The notes under the pieces are model-generated. The model saw nothing but the letters and a program-made list of their open reading frames with translations, was not told where the DNA came from and searched no databases. 64,000 bases of DNA. It comes from Candidatus Aquiluna sp. UB-MaderosW2red. GTDB taxonomy: Bacteria > Actinomycetota > Actinomycetes > Actinomycetales > Microbacteriaceae. Each line of letters opens with the position of its first letter. Positions within the stretch are counted from its first letter, which is position 1. The stretch spans positions 1,426,001 to 1,490,000 of the forward strand of contig NZ_LT627734.1 of NCBI RefSeq assembly GCF_900100865.1, given 5' to 3'. Made by a program: the position numbers and the translations under genes. Positions 18,894-27,847 of the stretch are shown here, in pieces.

Positions 18894-19244
18894 TTAGGTA
18901 GCCTCTAGGTCAAATGGTGGGGCCTCACCAAATTCCAGCTTGCGCTGCGGAGGCCGCTCTTTGACTCGGTCCAAAATGTTTGAGGTCTTTTTTTCAGGCT
19001 GCAAAGCTTCTCGAACAATTCGTCTCGGGTCGTATTGTCTCGGATCGAGCTTTTTCCAATCCAAATCCTGGTAGCCGTCTCCAAGTTCAGATTTCATCTG
19101 AACTTGCGCGTTGTCCACCATCTTCTTGCCCTTGCGCACCAATTCGCCAAGTTGCTTGGCGTAGTAAGGGAGCCGCTCAGGCCCAAGAATCAGGACGGCC
19201 AAAAGCACAAGCAGTAACAGCTTCTCTGCGCTAAGACCAAACAT
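18894..19244 (-). CDS. tatB: twin-arginine translocase subunit TatB
   Basis: Membrane subunit of the Tat export system that helps recognise folded precursors. The N-terminus MFGLSAEKLLLLVLLAVLIL is the single membrane helix, followed by GPERLP, the TatA/B signature, and an amphipathic helix (YYAKQLGELVRKGKKMV). A polar tail of about 70 residues follows. Length 116 suits TatB. It converges with gabD2 (1 bp apart) and diverges from the O-methyltransferase; the tatB/O-methyltransferase neighbourhood is conserved in actinobacteria. Confidence 0.88.
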   Translation of the reverse strand: MFGLSAEKLLLLVLLAVLILGPERLPYYAKQLGELVRKGKKMVDNAQVQMKSELGDGYQDLDWKKLDPRQYDPRRIVREALQPEKKTSNILDRVKERPPQRKLEFGEAPPFDLEAT

Positions 19245-19306
19245 GAGATGAGCTTACCTAATGAATCCCCGCTATTTGGCTTTGGACTCATACACTTAGG
19301 CCCAAG

Positions 19307-19936
19307 ATGATAGACAAAATTGCAAGCTGGAAATTCTCCGAAGAGTTCGTATCCGAACCCGAGCACATCGCAAACGCGAGAAGGCAGGCTCAAGAACTTG
19401 GCGTTGAGCCGGTCACAGCCGGCACGGGCAACCAACTCGCCCTCATCGCCGCAATCTCTAATGCTCGGAGCATCGTGGAAATTGGCACCGGAGCCGGGGT
19501 CTCAGGGCTCTGGCTGCTCTCGGCATCAGACGAGAGCGTGCTCACCACGATCGACGACGAGCCCGAGTATCAAAATGTGGCTCGGGAAATGTTCAAACAA
19601 AGTGGCATTGCCCAGAACCGCATCAGAGCAATCACCGGCAAGGCTCGGGCAGTAGTTGGGAATATGGCGGAGGAAGCCTACGACCTAGTCTTCATTGACA
19701 TTGACCCGAACGACTTGGAGGCGGTCCTAGAGGCCGCGATTGGGCTTGTAAAAAAGGGCGGAACCATTGTTGTGGCTCACGCACTTTGGAGAGATCGAGT
19801 TCCAAACCCCGCCCTGCGAGATGAAGACACCACAAGTCTCAGGAACGTGATTCGCAACCTCGGAGATCGAGAAGAATTTATTTCATCGCTTTCGATGGTT
19901 GGCGATGGTCTCTTGGTGGCCGTTAAGGCCTCTTAG
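19307..19936 (+). CDS. class I SAM-dependent O-methyltransferase
   Basis: A 209-residue methyltransferase of the Methyltransf_3 (caffeoyl-CoA/catechol O-methyltransferase-like) family. SAM-binding motif I reads IVEIGTGAGVSGLWL near residues 62-76, an acidic TTIDDEPEY follows at the end of strand 2, and LVFIDIDPNDLEA carries the metal-side Asp. The substrate is unknown; the orthologue next to tatB and sigE in mycobacteria (Rv1220c) is likewise uncharacterised. The ATG start and length are normal. It ends 3 nt from the convergent DUF3117 gene. Confidence 0.83.
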   Translation: MIDKIASWKFSEEFVSEPEHIANARRQAQELGVEPVTAGTGNQLALIAAISNARSIVEIGTGAGVSGLWLLSASDESVLTTIDDEPEYQNVAREMFKQSGIAQNRIRAITGKARAVVGNMAEEAYDLVFIDIDPNDLEAVLEAAIGLVKKGGTIVVAHALWRDRVPNPALRDEDTTSLRNVIRNLGDREEFISSLSMVGDGLLVAVKAS

Positions 19937-19939
19937 TAA

Positions 19940-20113
19940 TTACTTTTTAATTACGCCTTGAAGCACTGCATGAAGTTCTTTGGCTTCGGTTTCATTGACC
20001 GAGACAACGAGCCGACCGCCACCTTCCAGTGGAACTCGCAAAACGATCAGACCACGAGGTTCGCGCTCTGCTTCCATAGGACCATCACCGGTACGTGGCT
20101 TCATTGCTGCCAT
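19940..20113 (-). CDS. DUF3117 family small protein (57 residues)
   Basis: A short gene encoding MAAMKPRTGDGPMEAEREPR followed by GLIVLRVPLEGGGRLV and ending LQGVIKK. This matches the highly conserved actinobacterial DUF3117 family (55-60 residues, function unknown). The start codon is the ATG at 20113 with AAGGAG upstream at about 10 nt spacing. It is easy to miss because of its size. It lies between the convergent O-methyltransferase and the co-oriented dapE, the same neighbourhood as in mycobacteria. Confidence 0.92.
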   Translation of the reverse strand: MAAMKPRTGDGPMEAEREPRGLIVLRVPLEGGGRLVVSVNETEAKELHAVLQGVIKK

Positions 20114-20184
20114 AAGAATCTGCTCCTTGGGAATTCAGGTGGAAACTACGATTATCCCAGAAATCTCTGGATAAAGCCAGCCGG

Positions 20185-21255
20185 CTAAGGCGTCAGCCAG
20201 CCTCGCAGGCCTATTTCGCAGTCGAATAACTGACCAACTGGTACGTTTTCATTATCTGCGTGAGCAAGACTCGGGTCGCCCGGGCCATAGTTAACCGCTG
20301 GGATTCCAGCTGCGGAAAAACGCGCCACATCGGTCCAGCCGTACTTGGGTTTCGGGTCTCCACCGACAGACTTTAGAAACGCTTGAGCTATGGGTGTGTT
20401 GAGCCCAGGCCTAGCCCCCGTCGCCATATCGGTGACTCTAATCTCAAATTCGCTAAACACTTCTTCCAAATGGGCCTTGGCCTGAGCGGCGTCTTTATCA
20501 GGCGCAAAGCGATAGTTGATTGTGAGAACCGCTTGGTCTGGAATCACGTTGGTCGCAATCCCACCTCGAACTAAGACCGCATTCAGGGACTCCCGGAAAT
20601 CGAGCCCCTCCACCGAGATAGTTTTAGGTTTATAAGAGTTCAGAATCCCTAGCGCCCGCTCCAGCTTATGAATCGCATTCTCGCCCATCCAGGGTCTAGC
20701 GGAATGTGCCTTGACGCCATTGGTGTGAAGCTCGATGCGCATAGTGCCATTGCAGCCGCCTTCGACTAACGCGTTGGTTGGCTCGCACAGCACGGCAAAA
20801 TCACCCCTCATTAATTCAGGGTGATTCCGCTGAATTCGACCCAATCCGTTCAGATCAGCCGCCACCTCCTCGTTGTCGTAGAAAATCCAGGTGATGTCAT
20901 TAATTGGGTTAGTTATTTCCAATGCGAGCTTGAGCATCACGGCAACTCCCCCTTTCATATCCACCGTGCCGCGGCCAATAATGGTTTGCTCGCGCTCAAA
21001 ATGATGAAGCTGAGTTGGGAGGTTATTCGCGACCGGAACGGTGTCGAGATGTCCAGCGATAATCACTCGGCTTTTCAGCCCCAGCTCAGTTTTTGCGATC
21101 ACCGCATTACCGTCACGAATAATTTTCAGGTGGGGTGCAGCGCTAAGCAGCTGCTCGAGCTGATCGGCCAGCTCGCTTTCGTTTCCGGAAACCGACTCGA
21201 TATCACAAATCGCCATTGTGAGTTCAACTAGACCGAGGTTTTTGTGAAGTTCCAT
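20185..21255 (-). CDS. dapE: succinyl-diaminopimelate desuccinylase
   Basis: Hydrolyses N-succinyl-L,L-diaminopimelate in lysine and peptidoglycan synthesis; di-zinc peptidase of the M20 family. Metal and catalytic motifs: AGHLDTVP (His, Asp), TVDMKGG (bridging Asp), DNEEVA (catalytic Glu pair), LCEPTN (Glu) and a C-terminal SLAHADNENVP with the last His. Length 356 is normal. It is divergent from dapD, the gene for an earlier succinyl-pathway step, and the two putative start regions nearly abut, suggesting shared control. Confidence 0.93.
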   Translation of the reverse strand: MELHKNLGLVELTMAICDIESVSGNESELADQLEQLLSAAPHLKIIRDGNAVIAKTELGLKSRVIIAGHLDTVPVANNLPTQLHHFEREQTIIGRGTVDMKGGVAVMLKLALEITNPINDITWIFYDNEEVAADLNGLGRIQRNHPELMRGDFAVLCEPTNALVEGGCNGTMRIELHTNGVKAHSARPWMGENAIHKLERALGILNSYKPKTISVEGLDFRESLNAVLVRGGIATNVIPDQAVLTINYRFAPDKDAAQAKAHLEEVFSEFEIRVTDMATGARPGLNTPIAQAFLKSVGGDPKPKYGWTDVARFSAAGIPAVNYGPGDPSLAHADNENVPVGQLFDCEIGLRGWLTP

Positions 21256-21285
21256 GGCAAAAAGGCTACCTGTATTCTTGGGTCG

Positions 21286-22236
21286 ATGAGCGCAATGTAT
21301 CTTGAATCAAAGGCCTGGGGTCACGGGCTGGCCACAATTTCCGCTGAGGGTCACGTCCTAGACGTTTGGTATCCGGATCCTCAGCTTGGGACCACCCCCC
21401 AAACAGACCTGCAGTGGTTCTCCCCCAAGGAGCTAGATGAACTGGTGGGTAAGGATGAGCTTCGCAACATCAGAACCGAGGTGATTCGCACCGAAGTCGA
21501 GTTATCCCAACCAGTTGGATCGACCCAAGATGCCTATCTTCGACTTCAATTGCTCTCCAAGCTTGTGGTGAAGCCCAACACAATAAACCTTGAAGGCCTA
21601 ATCTCCCAGCTCCCAATAGTGGCCTTCACAAACAGGGGAGTAATGACGCTCCAAGAGTTTGAGAAACGCAGCGTCAGCCTCCGAGCCCATGGAGTTGTGG
21701 CGCACTCAATCGATAAGTTCCCAAGGCTGGTGGATTACGTAGTGCCCAATAAGGTCAGAATCGCAGATGCCAATCGGGTCCGACTCGGCGCCTACTTATC
21801 CCCGGGCACCACCGTAATGCACGAGGGTTTTGTGAATTTCAATGCCGGCACCCTTGGAGCCTCGATGGTTGAAGGCCGCATCTCCCAGGGAGTTGTGGTC
21901 GGAGACGGATCTGATATTGGCGGTGGGGCATCAATCATGGGCACACTTTCAGGTGGTGGCACCCATCGCATTCAAATTGGAGAGCGCGCGCTGTTGGGAG
22001 CAAACTCCGGCATCGGCATCTCAATAGGTGATGACTCAATTGTTGAAGCGGGACTCTATCTAACAGCTGGTAGCAAGCTCACGCTGTTAGTGGATGGCAG
22101 ATCGCAAATCGTCAAGGCTTCCGAGCTCAGCGGATTGCCCGGGCTCTTATTCAGGAGAAACTCGCAAACTGGAGCGGTTGAAGCAATCGCCAGATCCGGA
22201 GACGGAATCACGCTAAACCCAGATCTTCACGCCTAA
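21286..22236 (+). CDS. dapD: 2,3,4,5-tetrahydropyridine-2,6-dicarboxylate N-succinyltransferase
   Basis: Transfers succinyl from succinyl-CoA to tetrahydrodipicolinate, the committed step of the succinyl branch of lysine synthesis. It has the actinobacterial DapD layout: an N-terminal domain (WGHGLATISAEGHVLDVWYP), then left-handed beta-helix hexapeptides (RVRLGAYLSPGTTVMHEGFV, MVEGRISQGVVVGDGSDIGG, RALLGANSGIGI). I choose the ATG at 21286 (316 residues), matching where homologues begin; an in-frame GTG at 21244 would overlap dapE. The final TAA shares CTAA with the thiL stop. Confidence 0.92.
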   Translation: MSAMYLESKAWGHGLATISAEGHVLDVWYPDPQLGTTPQTDLQWFSPKELDELVGKDELRNIRTEVIRTEVELSQPVGSTQDAYLRLQLLSKLVVKPNTINLEGLISQLPIVAFTNRGVMTLQEFEKRSVSLRAHGVVAHSIDKFPRLVDYVVPNKVRIADANRVRLGAYLSPGTTVMHEGFVNFNAGTLGASMVEGRISQGVVVGDGSDIGGGASIMGTLSGGGTHRIQIGERALLGANSGIGISIGDDSIVEAGLYLTAGSKLTLLVDGRSQIVKASELSGLPGLLFRRNSQTGAVEAIARSGDGITLNPDLHA

Positions 22237-23228
22237 CCCGAGATTGAATCCCAGCCTTTAGCTTCTAAAACTTCGGCTCCAAAATAAAGCGGAGCCTTAT
22301 CAACCTCAACTACCTCGCCAATGACCTTGCAACCCCTTGGCAAAAACGAATCCTTGGCGCAGGTAAATAAGAATGAGTGGTCTTCGCCGCCGTGCAGCAC
22401 CCAATCTCGCTCGCTAATCATTTGAACTTGCCTGGCGCTGATTGACTGCGCGGCTAGCTCCAAGACCGCCTCGAAGCCAGACAGCGCTCTGGGGTCCAAT
22501 CGGATACTCACCCCTGAAGCATTTGCCAACCTTGCGGCATCGAGTGACAGGCCATCTGAAATATCGAGCATCGCCGTTGCAAACTTCGCAACCTCTAAAC
22601 CAAGGCCGATTAGCGGGTTTGGTCTTAGCTGAATATCCACAAACTCTGGGTAAGCGGCTTTGAGCGTGGGGTCCTGGTGCATCAATAGCTCCAGGCCGCA
22701 GGCCGCCCAGCCCAGCGTCCCCGCCACCGCAACCAAATCACCCGGCCTGGTGCCACTTCGCAAAACGGGTTTCCTCCCCTCTAAATCGCCGTGGGCCGTC
22801 ACTGCTATCACGATGTTGTCACCGGCAGCTAGGTCGCCACCCACCACCGCACAACTCGGCGCCAAATAATCAATCGCCTCCTGCATGCCCCGTGCAAAAT
22901 CCTCCAGCCAAGTCTGCTTGGTGGTCTTGGGAATAACCATCGCCACCACAACGGCATTGGGAATCGCGCCCATCGCAACAACATCCGCCAGATTCGTGGC
23001 GATCGCTTTATAGCCAAGATCAAAACCTGAAGAAAACTCAGTTCTAAAGTCATGATTTTCAACCATGGTGTCGGAGGTTACTACGAAGCGGTTATCAGAA
23101 ACTGAAATAACCGCTGCATCATCCCCCGAACCGACCAGGGTCGTGGCCACGGGCCTAAAAAATTTGACGGCGCGCTTGAGTGCCTCAATCTCACCTAACT
23201 CAAAGACGGTTGGGTCGTAATTATTCAC
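22233..23228 (-). CDS. thiL: thiamine-monophosphate kinase
   Basis: Phosphorylates thiamine monophosphate to thiamine diphosphate, the last step of cofactor synthesis. AIR synthase-like fold with LVGSGDDAAVI (substrate/metal Asp pair), VTSDTMVENHDF, YKAIATNLADVVAMGA, AVVGGDLAAGD and LDISDGLSLDAARLA. Length 331 is typical. The start is GTG at 23228. It converges with dapD (4-nt shared stop) and diverges from the DUF3515 lipoprotein by 23 bp. The thiL-DUF3515-ddl-gpsA order is conserved in actinobacteria. Confidence 0.93.
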   Translation of the reverse strand: MNNYDPTVFELGEIEALKRAVKFFRPVATTLVGSGDDAAVISVSDNRFVVTSDTMVENHDFRTEFSSGFDLGYKAIATNLADVVAMGAIPNAVVVAMVIPKTTKQTWLEDFARGMQEAIDYLAPSCAVVGGDLAAGDNIVIAVTAHGDLEGRKPVLRSGTRPGDLVAVAGTLGWAACGLELLMHQDPTLKAAYPEFVDIQLRPNPLIGLGLEVAKFATAMLDISDGLSLDAARLANASGVSIRLDPRALSGFEAVLELAAQSISARQVQMISERDWVLHGGEDHSFLFTCAKDSFLPRGCKVIGEVVEVDKAPLYFGAEVLEAKGWDSISG

Positions 23229-23251
23229 AAAGCAACGCTAGCCTTTTATCA

Positions 23252-23698
23252 ATGCGTAAAATCCTTTTTCTCACGATCAGCACGATTCTGCTGAGTGGCT
23301 GCTCGGCTGTGGTGAGCCTTGAGGCCGCCGAGTTTGCCAATGACCCAAACTGCGCCGAAGTTTCGGTTCGACTCCCGGATCAAATTGGCGAATTACCGCA
23401 ACGATTCACCAATGCCCAAGCCACAAAGGCCTGGGGAGACCCAACCGCGATATTATTCCGCTGCGGCCTTGAGCCGGTCGTAATTTCAACTCTTCCATGC
23501 GTCACAGCAAGTGGAGTGGATTGGCTGGTGGATGACACCAATGCACCAAGTTTCAGGTTTATTTCTTTTGGCACCACCCCCGCGGTTGAGGTAATTGTTG
23601 ATTCTGAACAAGCCAGCGGCGCCACTGCGTTGGATTCAGTGGCTCAGGCCGTTATGAAACTGCCACTCAGCACCAAGTGCACCGTCGAAACCAACTAG
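23252..23698 (+). CDS. DUF3515 lipoprotein
   Basis: A 148-residue exported lipoprotein. The signal peptide MRKILFLTISTILLSGCS ends in the lipobox LSGC, with Cys 17 the lipidation site. The mature part includes VRLPDQIGELPQRFTNAQAT, WGDPTAILFRCGLEP and a late cysteine, in keeping with the actinobacterial DUF3515 family, function unknown. I place the start at the ATG of 23252, directly before the signal peptide; the longer frame from 23180 would run into thiL. The stop TAG is shared with the ddl stop as CTAG. Confidence 0.88.
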   Translation: MRKILFLTISTILLSGCSAVVSLEAAEFANDPNCAEVSVRLPDQIGELPQRFTNAQATKAWGDPTAILFRCGLEPVVISTLPCVTASGVDWLVDDTNAPSFRFISFGTTPAVEVIVDSEQASGATALDSVAQAVMKLPLSTKCTVETN

Positions 23699-24762
23699 AT
23701 AGCGCTAGAGCCCTTAGCCAAACCAGTTTCCAGCAGGGTGGCCACAAGCTTTTGGTAGCTGACCCCACTGACCTCAAATAGCGCTGGATACATCGAAATC
23801 GGAGTGAAACCCGGCATCGTATTCACCTCGGTCAATATAAAACCTGTGGCAGTTAGAAAGAAATCTGTTCTAGCCAGGCCAGAACAGCCCAGCGAGCGAA
23901 AGGCCTTGATGGCCAGTTCGTGGAGCTCAGAAAGCTGCTGGGCACTGAGGTTGGTGGGAACCTCAAGATCCGCCCCGCCACCTAAATACTTGGCTTCATA
24001 ATCGTAGAACTCCCTAGTGGTGACCACGATTTCGCCCGCCAAAGAAACCTCGAGTTCGCCATTTGGATACTCCAGCACGGAGCATTCAATCTCTCTACCA
24101 ACGATGCACTCTTCGACTAAGGCGGATTCATCGTGACTAAGCGCTAACTCGATGGCCACCTTTAGCTCGGAGAGCTCGTGCACCTTGGAGACCCCCACCG
24201 AGGAACCTGATCGGCTCGGCTTTACAAAAACTGGAAATTGGCTAAACCCAGCAGCCGATGCCAGGCAAGTTTTTGGATCCTTGAAAAAATCCCCTCGAGA
24301 AATCACCACATGCTCAGACACCTGAATGCCCGCATCGCGAAAAACCGCCTTGGCCTTGGACTTATCCATTGCAACCGCAGAAGCCAAGACCCCATTACCG
24401 ACGCAAGGGATTTGGCAAAGTTGCAAAAGACCTTGAATTGAGCCGTCCTCACCGTTTGGACCGTGTAGCAAAGGAAAAGCCAGATCAATTTTGCCCAGCA
24501 GCTCACCGGAGCTCAACCTAAGTTCGCCACCGCCAAGGGGCATTATCACTTCTGGGCTTAGGCTCGAAACCTTTGGAAAATCAGCCAGCTGCCATTCGGG
24601 ATTAATTGTCTCTAAAACAAATTTACCCGCCGGGGTAATGCCTATTTCAATCAGCTCATACCGCTCGAGATCGATAGCCGACTTAACGCCCACCGCCGTC
24701 ACACATGACACGCTGTGTTCGGAGGATTTTCCACCGTATATAAGAGCAATTTTTAGCTTCAT
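23695..24762 (-). CDS. ddl: D-alanine--D-alanine ligase
   Basis: Makes the D-Ala-D-Ala dipeptide for peptidoglycan. ATP-grasp enzyme of 355 residues: IALIYGGKSSEHSVSCVTA at the N-terminus, LLHGPNGEDGSIQGLL, VKPSRSGSSVGVSKV, EECIVGREIECSVLE, and the C-terminal catalytic loop TDFFLTATGFILTEVNTMPGF. The start codon overlaps the gpsA stop, so it is the downstream member of murA-plsC-gpsA-ddl. Confidence 0.94.
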   Translation of the reverse strand: MKLKIALIYGGKSSEHSVSCVTAVGVKSAIDLERYELIEIGITPAGKFVLETINPEWQLADFPKVSSLSPEVIMPLGGGELRLSSGELLGKIDLAFPLLHGPNGEDGSIQGLLQLCQIPCVGNGVLASAVAMDKSKAKAVFRDAGIQVSEHVVISRGDFFKDPKTCLASAAGFSQFPVFVKPSRSGSSVGVSKVHELSELKVAIELALSHDESALVEECIVGREIECSVLEYPNGELEVSLAGEIVVTTREFYDYEAKYLGGGADLEVPTNLSAQQLSELHELAIKAFRSLGCSGLARTDFFLTATGFILTEVNTMPGFTPISMYPALFEVSGVSYQKLVATLLETGLAKGSSAI

Positions 24763-25763
24763 TAGGCCTCTACCTCGATGGCGTCGGCAAGATTTAGTTG
24801 CCTACCGAAGTCTTTTGGATCCATCCTGCCCTCAAGCACATCGCTTACCTGCTGCACGATTGGCATCTCAATTCCACGAGCCTTTGACATCTCCAGAACC
24901 GGCTGGAGGGAACTGAGCCCCTCGGCGGTCTGTTCCATCTTTTCCAAAACTTCGCTCTTCGAAAAACCCTGACCAAGCATTTCACCAGCCCTGAAATTTC
25001 TAGACAAAGCCGACTCGGAGGTGGCGATTAGATCCCCGAGTCCTGCCAAGCCAAACATGGTGCGCCTTCTGGCTCCATGATCCACCGCGAGGCGCATGAT
25101 CTCGGCAAGGCCTCGGGTCATAATCGATGCCTTGGTGTTTTGGCCATAGCCCAAACCGTTCACGATACCGATAGCCACGGCAATTAAGTTCTTTAGAACA
25201 CCGCCGAGCTCAGTACCCACCACGTCATTATTGGTGAAAACTGTGAAGTACTCGCTCGAGCAGACTCTTGCCACCTCTTCAGCCCGCTCAGAATTATCAC
25301 AGGCGCAAACCGAGGCCGCAGGCTCTGACCTGGCAATCTCCAGAGCCAAGTTTGGGCCCGAAATCACGGCCAGCTGATCGCCTGGAAAACCGGTTACCTC
25401 AGTCATCACCTGAGACATCCGCAAACCACTGCCCTGCTCTAAGCCTTTTATTAGCGAAATCAAAGTTGCTGATCCTGGAATAAATGAATTCCACTCAGTG
25501 AGATTCTGCCGAAGAGTTTGTGCTGGCACTGCGAAATAGATTTGCTCGGCCTCGCCTAGGGCAATGGATAAATCAGTGGTGGCAAAAAGATTGGCGGGCA
25601 ACTCGATGCCTGGTAGATATTTATTGTTTGTATGCTCGAGGTTTATCTCATCGGCTACCGCTTGACGCCTTGACCAAAGCGTCACTTTAGTTCCGCCATC
25701 GGCAATAACTTTGGCAATCGTGGTTCCCCAGCTGCCCGAACCCATAACTACTATGCGGCTCAC
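24762..25763 (-). CDS. gpsA: NAD(P)-dependent glycerol-3-phosphate dehydrogenase
   Basis: Reduces dihydroxyacetone phosphate to glycerol 3-phosphate for phospholipid synthesis. N-terminal Rossmann motif MGSGSWGTTIAKVIADGG, then LISLIKGLEQG, VISGPNLALEIA, the catalytic-Lys region LKNLIAVAIGIVNGLGYGQN and LAGLGDLIAT. Length 333 is typical. The GTG start overlaps the TGA of plsC by 4 nt, placing the G3P-forming enzyme directly after the acyltransferase gene of the same lipid pathway. Confidence 0.94.
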   Translation of the reverse strand: MSRIVVMGSGSWGTTIAKVIADGGTKVTLWSRRQAVADEINLEHTNNKYLPGIELPANLFATTDLSIALGEAEQIYFAVPAQTLRQNLTEWNSFIPGSATLISLIKGLEQGSGLRMSQVMTEVTGFPGDQLAVISGPNLALEIARSEPAASVCACDNSERAEEVARVCSSEYFTVFTNNDVVGTELGGVLKNLIAVAIGIVNGLGYGQNTKASIMTRGLAEIMRLAVDHGARRRTMFGLAGLGDLIATSESALSRNFRAGEMLGQGFSKSEVLEKMEQTAEGLSSLQPVLEMSKARGIEMPIVQQVSDVLEGRMDPKDFGRQLNLADAIEVEA

Positions 25764-26527
25764 TTGCGTTTCCTAAAGTTACCGATCTCGGTTTGGCCCT
25801 TGGTGGTCGGATCCCAAAGCTTCTCGGGGGGTGTCTCGCCCCTGAGCTCGCCAACAATCTTGGCGACCTCCCGCATTACCTCGCCGGCTGCGACTGTGAC
25901 CTCTTTGGTGCCCAGACCCTCCTGATTCATGTGCTCAAAGGTCAATGGCTTGCCGATTTTGACCTGCACAATATGAAAAGGATTGGGTCGGAACTTCTTG
26001 CCATAGTTTCCAAGCACCTTTTGCACGCCCCACTGGCCAACCGGGACAATTGGAACCCCCAGCTCAATCGCCATCCGAATCGCTCCTGGCTTGCCGCGCA
26101 TCGGCCATAAGTCGGGATCGCGCGTTAGCGTGCCCTCGGGGAAAACCACAACGACCTGACCGGCTAGCAGGAAGTCCTTGGCGGCACGAAGTGGCTCCTC
26201 GTTTGAATTTCCACCGGACCTAGAAATTGGTATCTGACCCACTTTTGGCAGAAGTTTGCCGAGGATGGGAATCCTAAACAGAGACTCCTTGGCAAAATAA
26301 TGCGGGGTTCTTTTCATGTGGTAGTAAACCGAGTAAGCAAAAGAAAAGGGGTCTAGATAGCTCACATGATTGCCCACCAAAATGTAGCCACCCTTTGGAA
26401 GGTTCTCTAAACCGGTTGTCTTGATTCGAAACATTAGCCGCAAGACGGCGCCAATCAAAAAAGCGGTTACCTTAAAAGCAAGCGCGTTTTCCTTTTGCGA
26501 AACCTTGGGCATGTTGGCATTTGTCAT
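25760..26527 (-). CDS. plsC: 1-acyl-sn-glycerol-3-phosphate acyltransferase
   Basis: Acylates lysophosphatidate to phosphatidate at the membrane. The HX4D motif is NHVSYLD and the second motif is FPEGTLTRD; further motifs KESLFRIPILGKLL and VGQWGVQKVLG fit the family. An N-terminal hydrophobic stretch (AFLIGAVLRLMFRI) can anchor it. The C-terminal 50 residues are basic. Length 255. It lies 3 nt after murA and overlaps gpsA. Actinobacteria carry several PlsC-like paralogues, so its exact acyl acceptor is inferred. Confidence 0.88.
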   Translation of the reverse strand: MTNANMPKVSQKENALAFKVTAFLIGAVLRLMFRIKTTGLENLPKGGYILVGNHVSYLDPFSFAYSVYYHMKRTPHYFAKESLFRIPILGKLLPKVGQIPISRSGGNSNEEPLRAAKDFLLAGQVVVVFPEGTLTRDPDLWPMRGKPGAIRMAIELGVPIVPVGQWGVQKVLGNYGKKFRPNPFHIVQVKIGKPLTFEHMNQEGLGTKEVTVAAGEVMREVAKIVGELRGETPPEKLWDPTTKGQTEIGNFRKRK

Positions 26528-26530
26528 TTT

Positions 26531-27847
26531 TTAGGCCTTGAACTCGAAGTCCGCTCCGAGGTCTCCGAGCTTGGTGATAAAACGCTCGTAACCGCGAGAG
26601 ATTAGCTGGACGTTGCTGACGTTAGAGGTTCCCTCGGCCGCTAGGGCAGCGACAACGTGGCTAAACCCACCGCGCAGATCGGGAACCCTTATATCCGCTG
26701 CATGAAGTGGAGTTGGGCCCGAAACGACCGCGGAGTGATTGAAGTTGCGTTGTCCAAAACGGCAAGGGTTGCCACCAAGACATTCGCGATAAATTTGAAT
26801 CTTGGCGCCCATTTGGTTCAAGGCGTCCGTAAAGCCAAAACGGTTCTCGTAAACGGTCTCGTGAACGATTGACAGCCCCTGCGCTTGGGTTAATGCAACC
26901 ACTAGCGGCTGCTGCCAGTCGGTCATAAACCCCGGGTGAACATCGGTCTGAATTACAACCGGCTGAAGTGGTGACCCGGGGTGGTAGAAGCGGATGCCAT
27001 CATCTTCGATCTCGAACTGCCCACCCACCTTGCGGTAGATATTCAAAAAGGTCATCATCTCGACCTGAGATGCGCCCCCCACAAATATGTCCCCCTCGGT
27101 GGCAAGCGCCGCAGCCGCCCAGGAGGCAGCCTCATTACGATCGAAAAGAGCCCGGTGAGTAAAGCCCTTGAGCTTTTTCACTCCTTCAATCCGAATTACT
27201 CGATCGGTATCTACCGATATCACCGCACCCATCTTTTGCAAGATGCTAATCAGGTCGATGATTTCAGGCTCAATTGCGGCTCCGGTGAGCTCGGTGACAC
27301 CCTCGGCAATGGTCGCGGTGAGCAAAACCTGCTCGGTTGCTCCCACCGAAGGATATGGCAAAGAGATTCTTGCTCCGCGGAGTCCGTCGGGAGCGCTAAG
27401 CCTGGTTCCGGTAGAAAGCTTCTCAATCACCGCGCCGAAACTGCGCAACACGTCAAAGTGGAAATCCACTGGGCGATCGCCAATCTCGCAGCCGCCAAGA
27501 CCCGGAATGAAGGCCTCGCCGAGGCGATGCAGGAGCGGGCCACAAAACAAAATTGGAATTCTTGAAGATCCGGCGTGAGTGTCAATATCGACGATCCGAG
27601 CCTGCTCGACATTGGATGGATCAAGGGTCATATTGCCCGTGAATGGGTCGTGCTCCACCTTTACGCCATGCAGTTCTAAAAGCCTGGCTACAACCTCGAC
27701 ATCAGAAATGTTTGGAACATCTAGAAGAATCGATTTGGTCTCACCCAATAAGGCCGCAACCATAGCTTTGGTGACAAGATTTTTGGCGCCCTTCAGGTCT
27801 ACGCGACCAATAAGCGGCTTGCCCCCATTGATGGTGATCTGGCTCAA
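26531..27847 (-). CDS. murA: UDP-N-acetylglucosamine 1-carboxyvinyltransferase
   Basis: Catalyses the first committed step of peptidoglycan synthesis, transfer of enolpyruvyl from PEP to UDP-GlcNAc. The N-terminal GGKPLIGRVDLKGAKN carries the conserved Lys-Asn. The active-site loop is GLGGCEIGDRPVDFHFD, keeping the Cys that fosfomycin alkylates. Also seen: YPSVGATEQVLLTATIAEG and DVHPGFMTDWQQPLVVALTQ. Length 438 is slightly longer than E. coli MurA (419). One base separates it from the upstream leuD stop, so it probably extends the leuCD transcript. Confidence 0.92.
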   Translation of the reverse strand: MSQITINGGKPLIGRVDLKGAKNLVTKAMVAALLGETKSILLDVPNISDVEVVARLLELHGVKVEHDPFTGNMTLDPSNVEQARIVDIDTHAGSSRIPILFCGPLLHRLGEAFIPGLGGCEIGDRPVDFHFDVLRSFGAVIEKLSTGTRLSAPDGLRGARISLPYPSVGATEQVLLTATIAEGVTELTGAAIEPEIIDLISILQKMGAVISVDTDRVIRIEGVKKLKGFTHRALFDRNEAASWAAAALATEGDIFVGGASQVEMMTFLNIYRKVGGQFEIEDDGIRFYHPGSPLQPVVIQTDVHPGFMTDWQQPLVVALTQAQGLSIVHETVYENRFGFTDALNQMGAKIQIYRECLGGNPCRFGQRNFNHSAVVSGPTPLHAADIRVPDLRGGFSHVVAALAAEGTSNVSNVQLISRGYERFITKLGDLGADFEFKA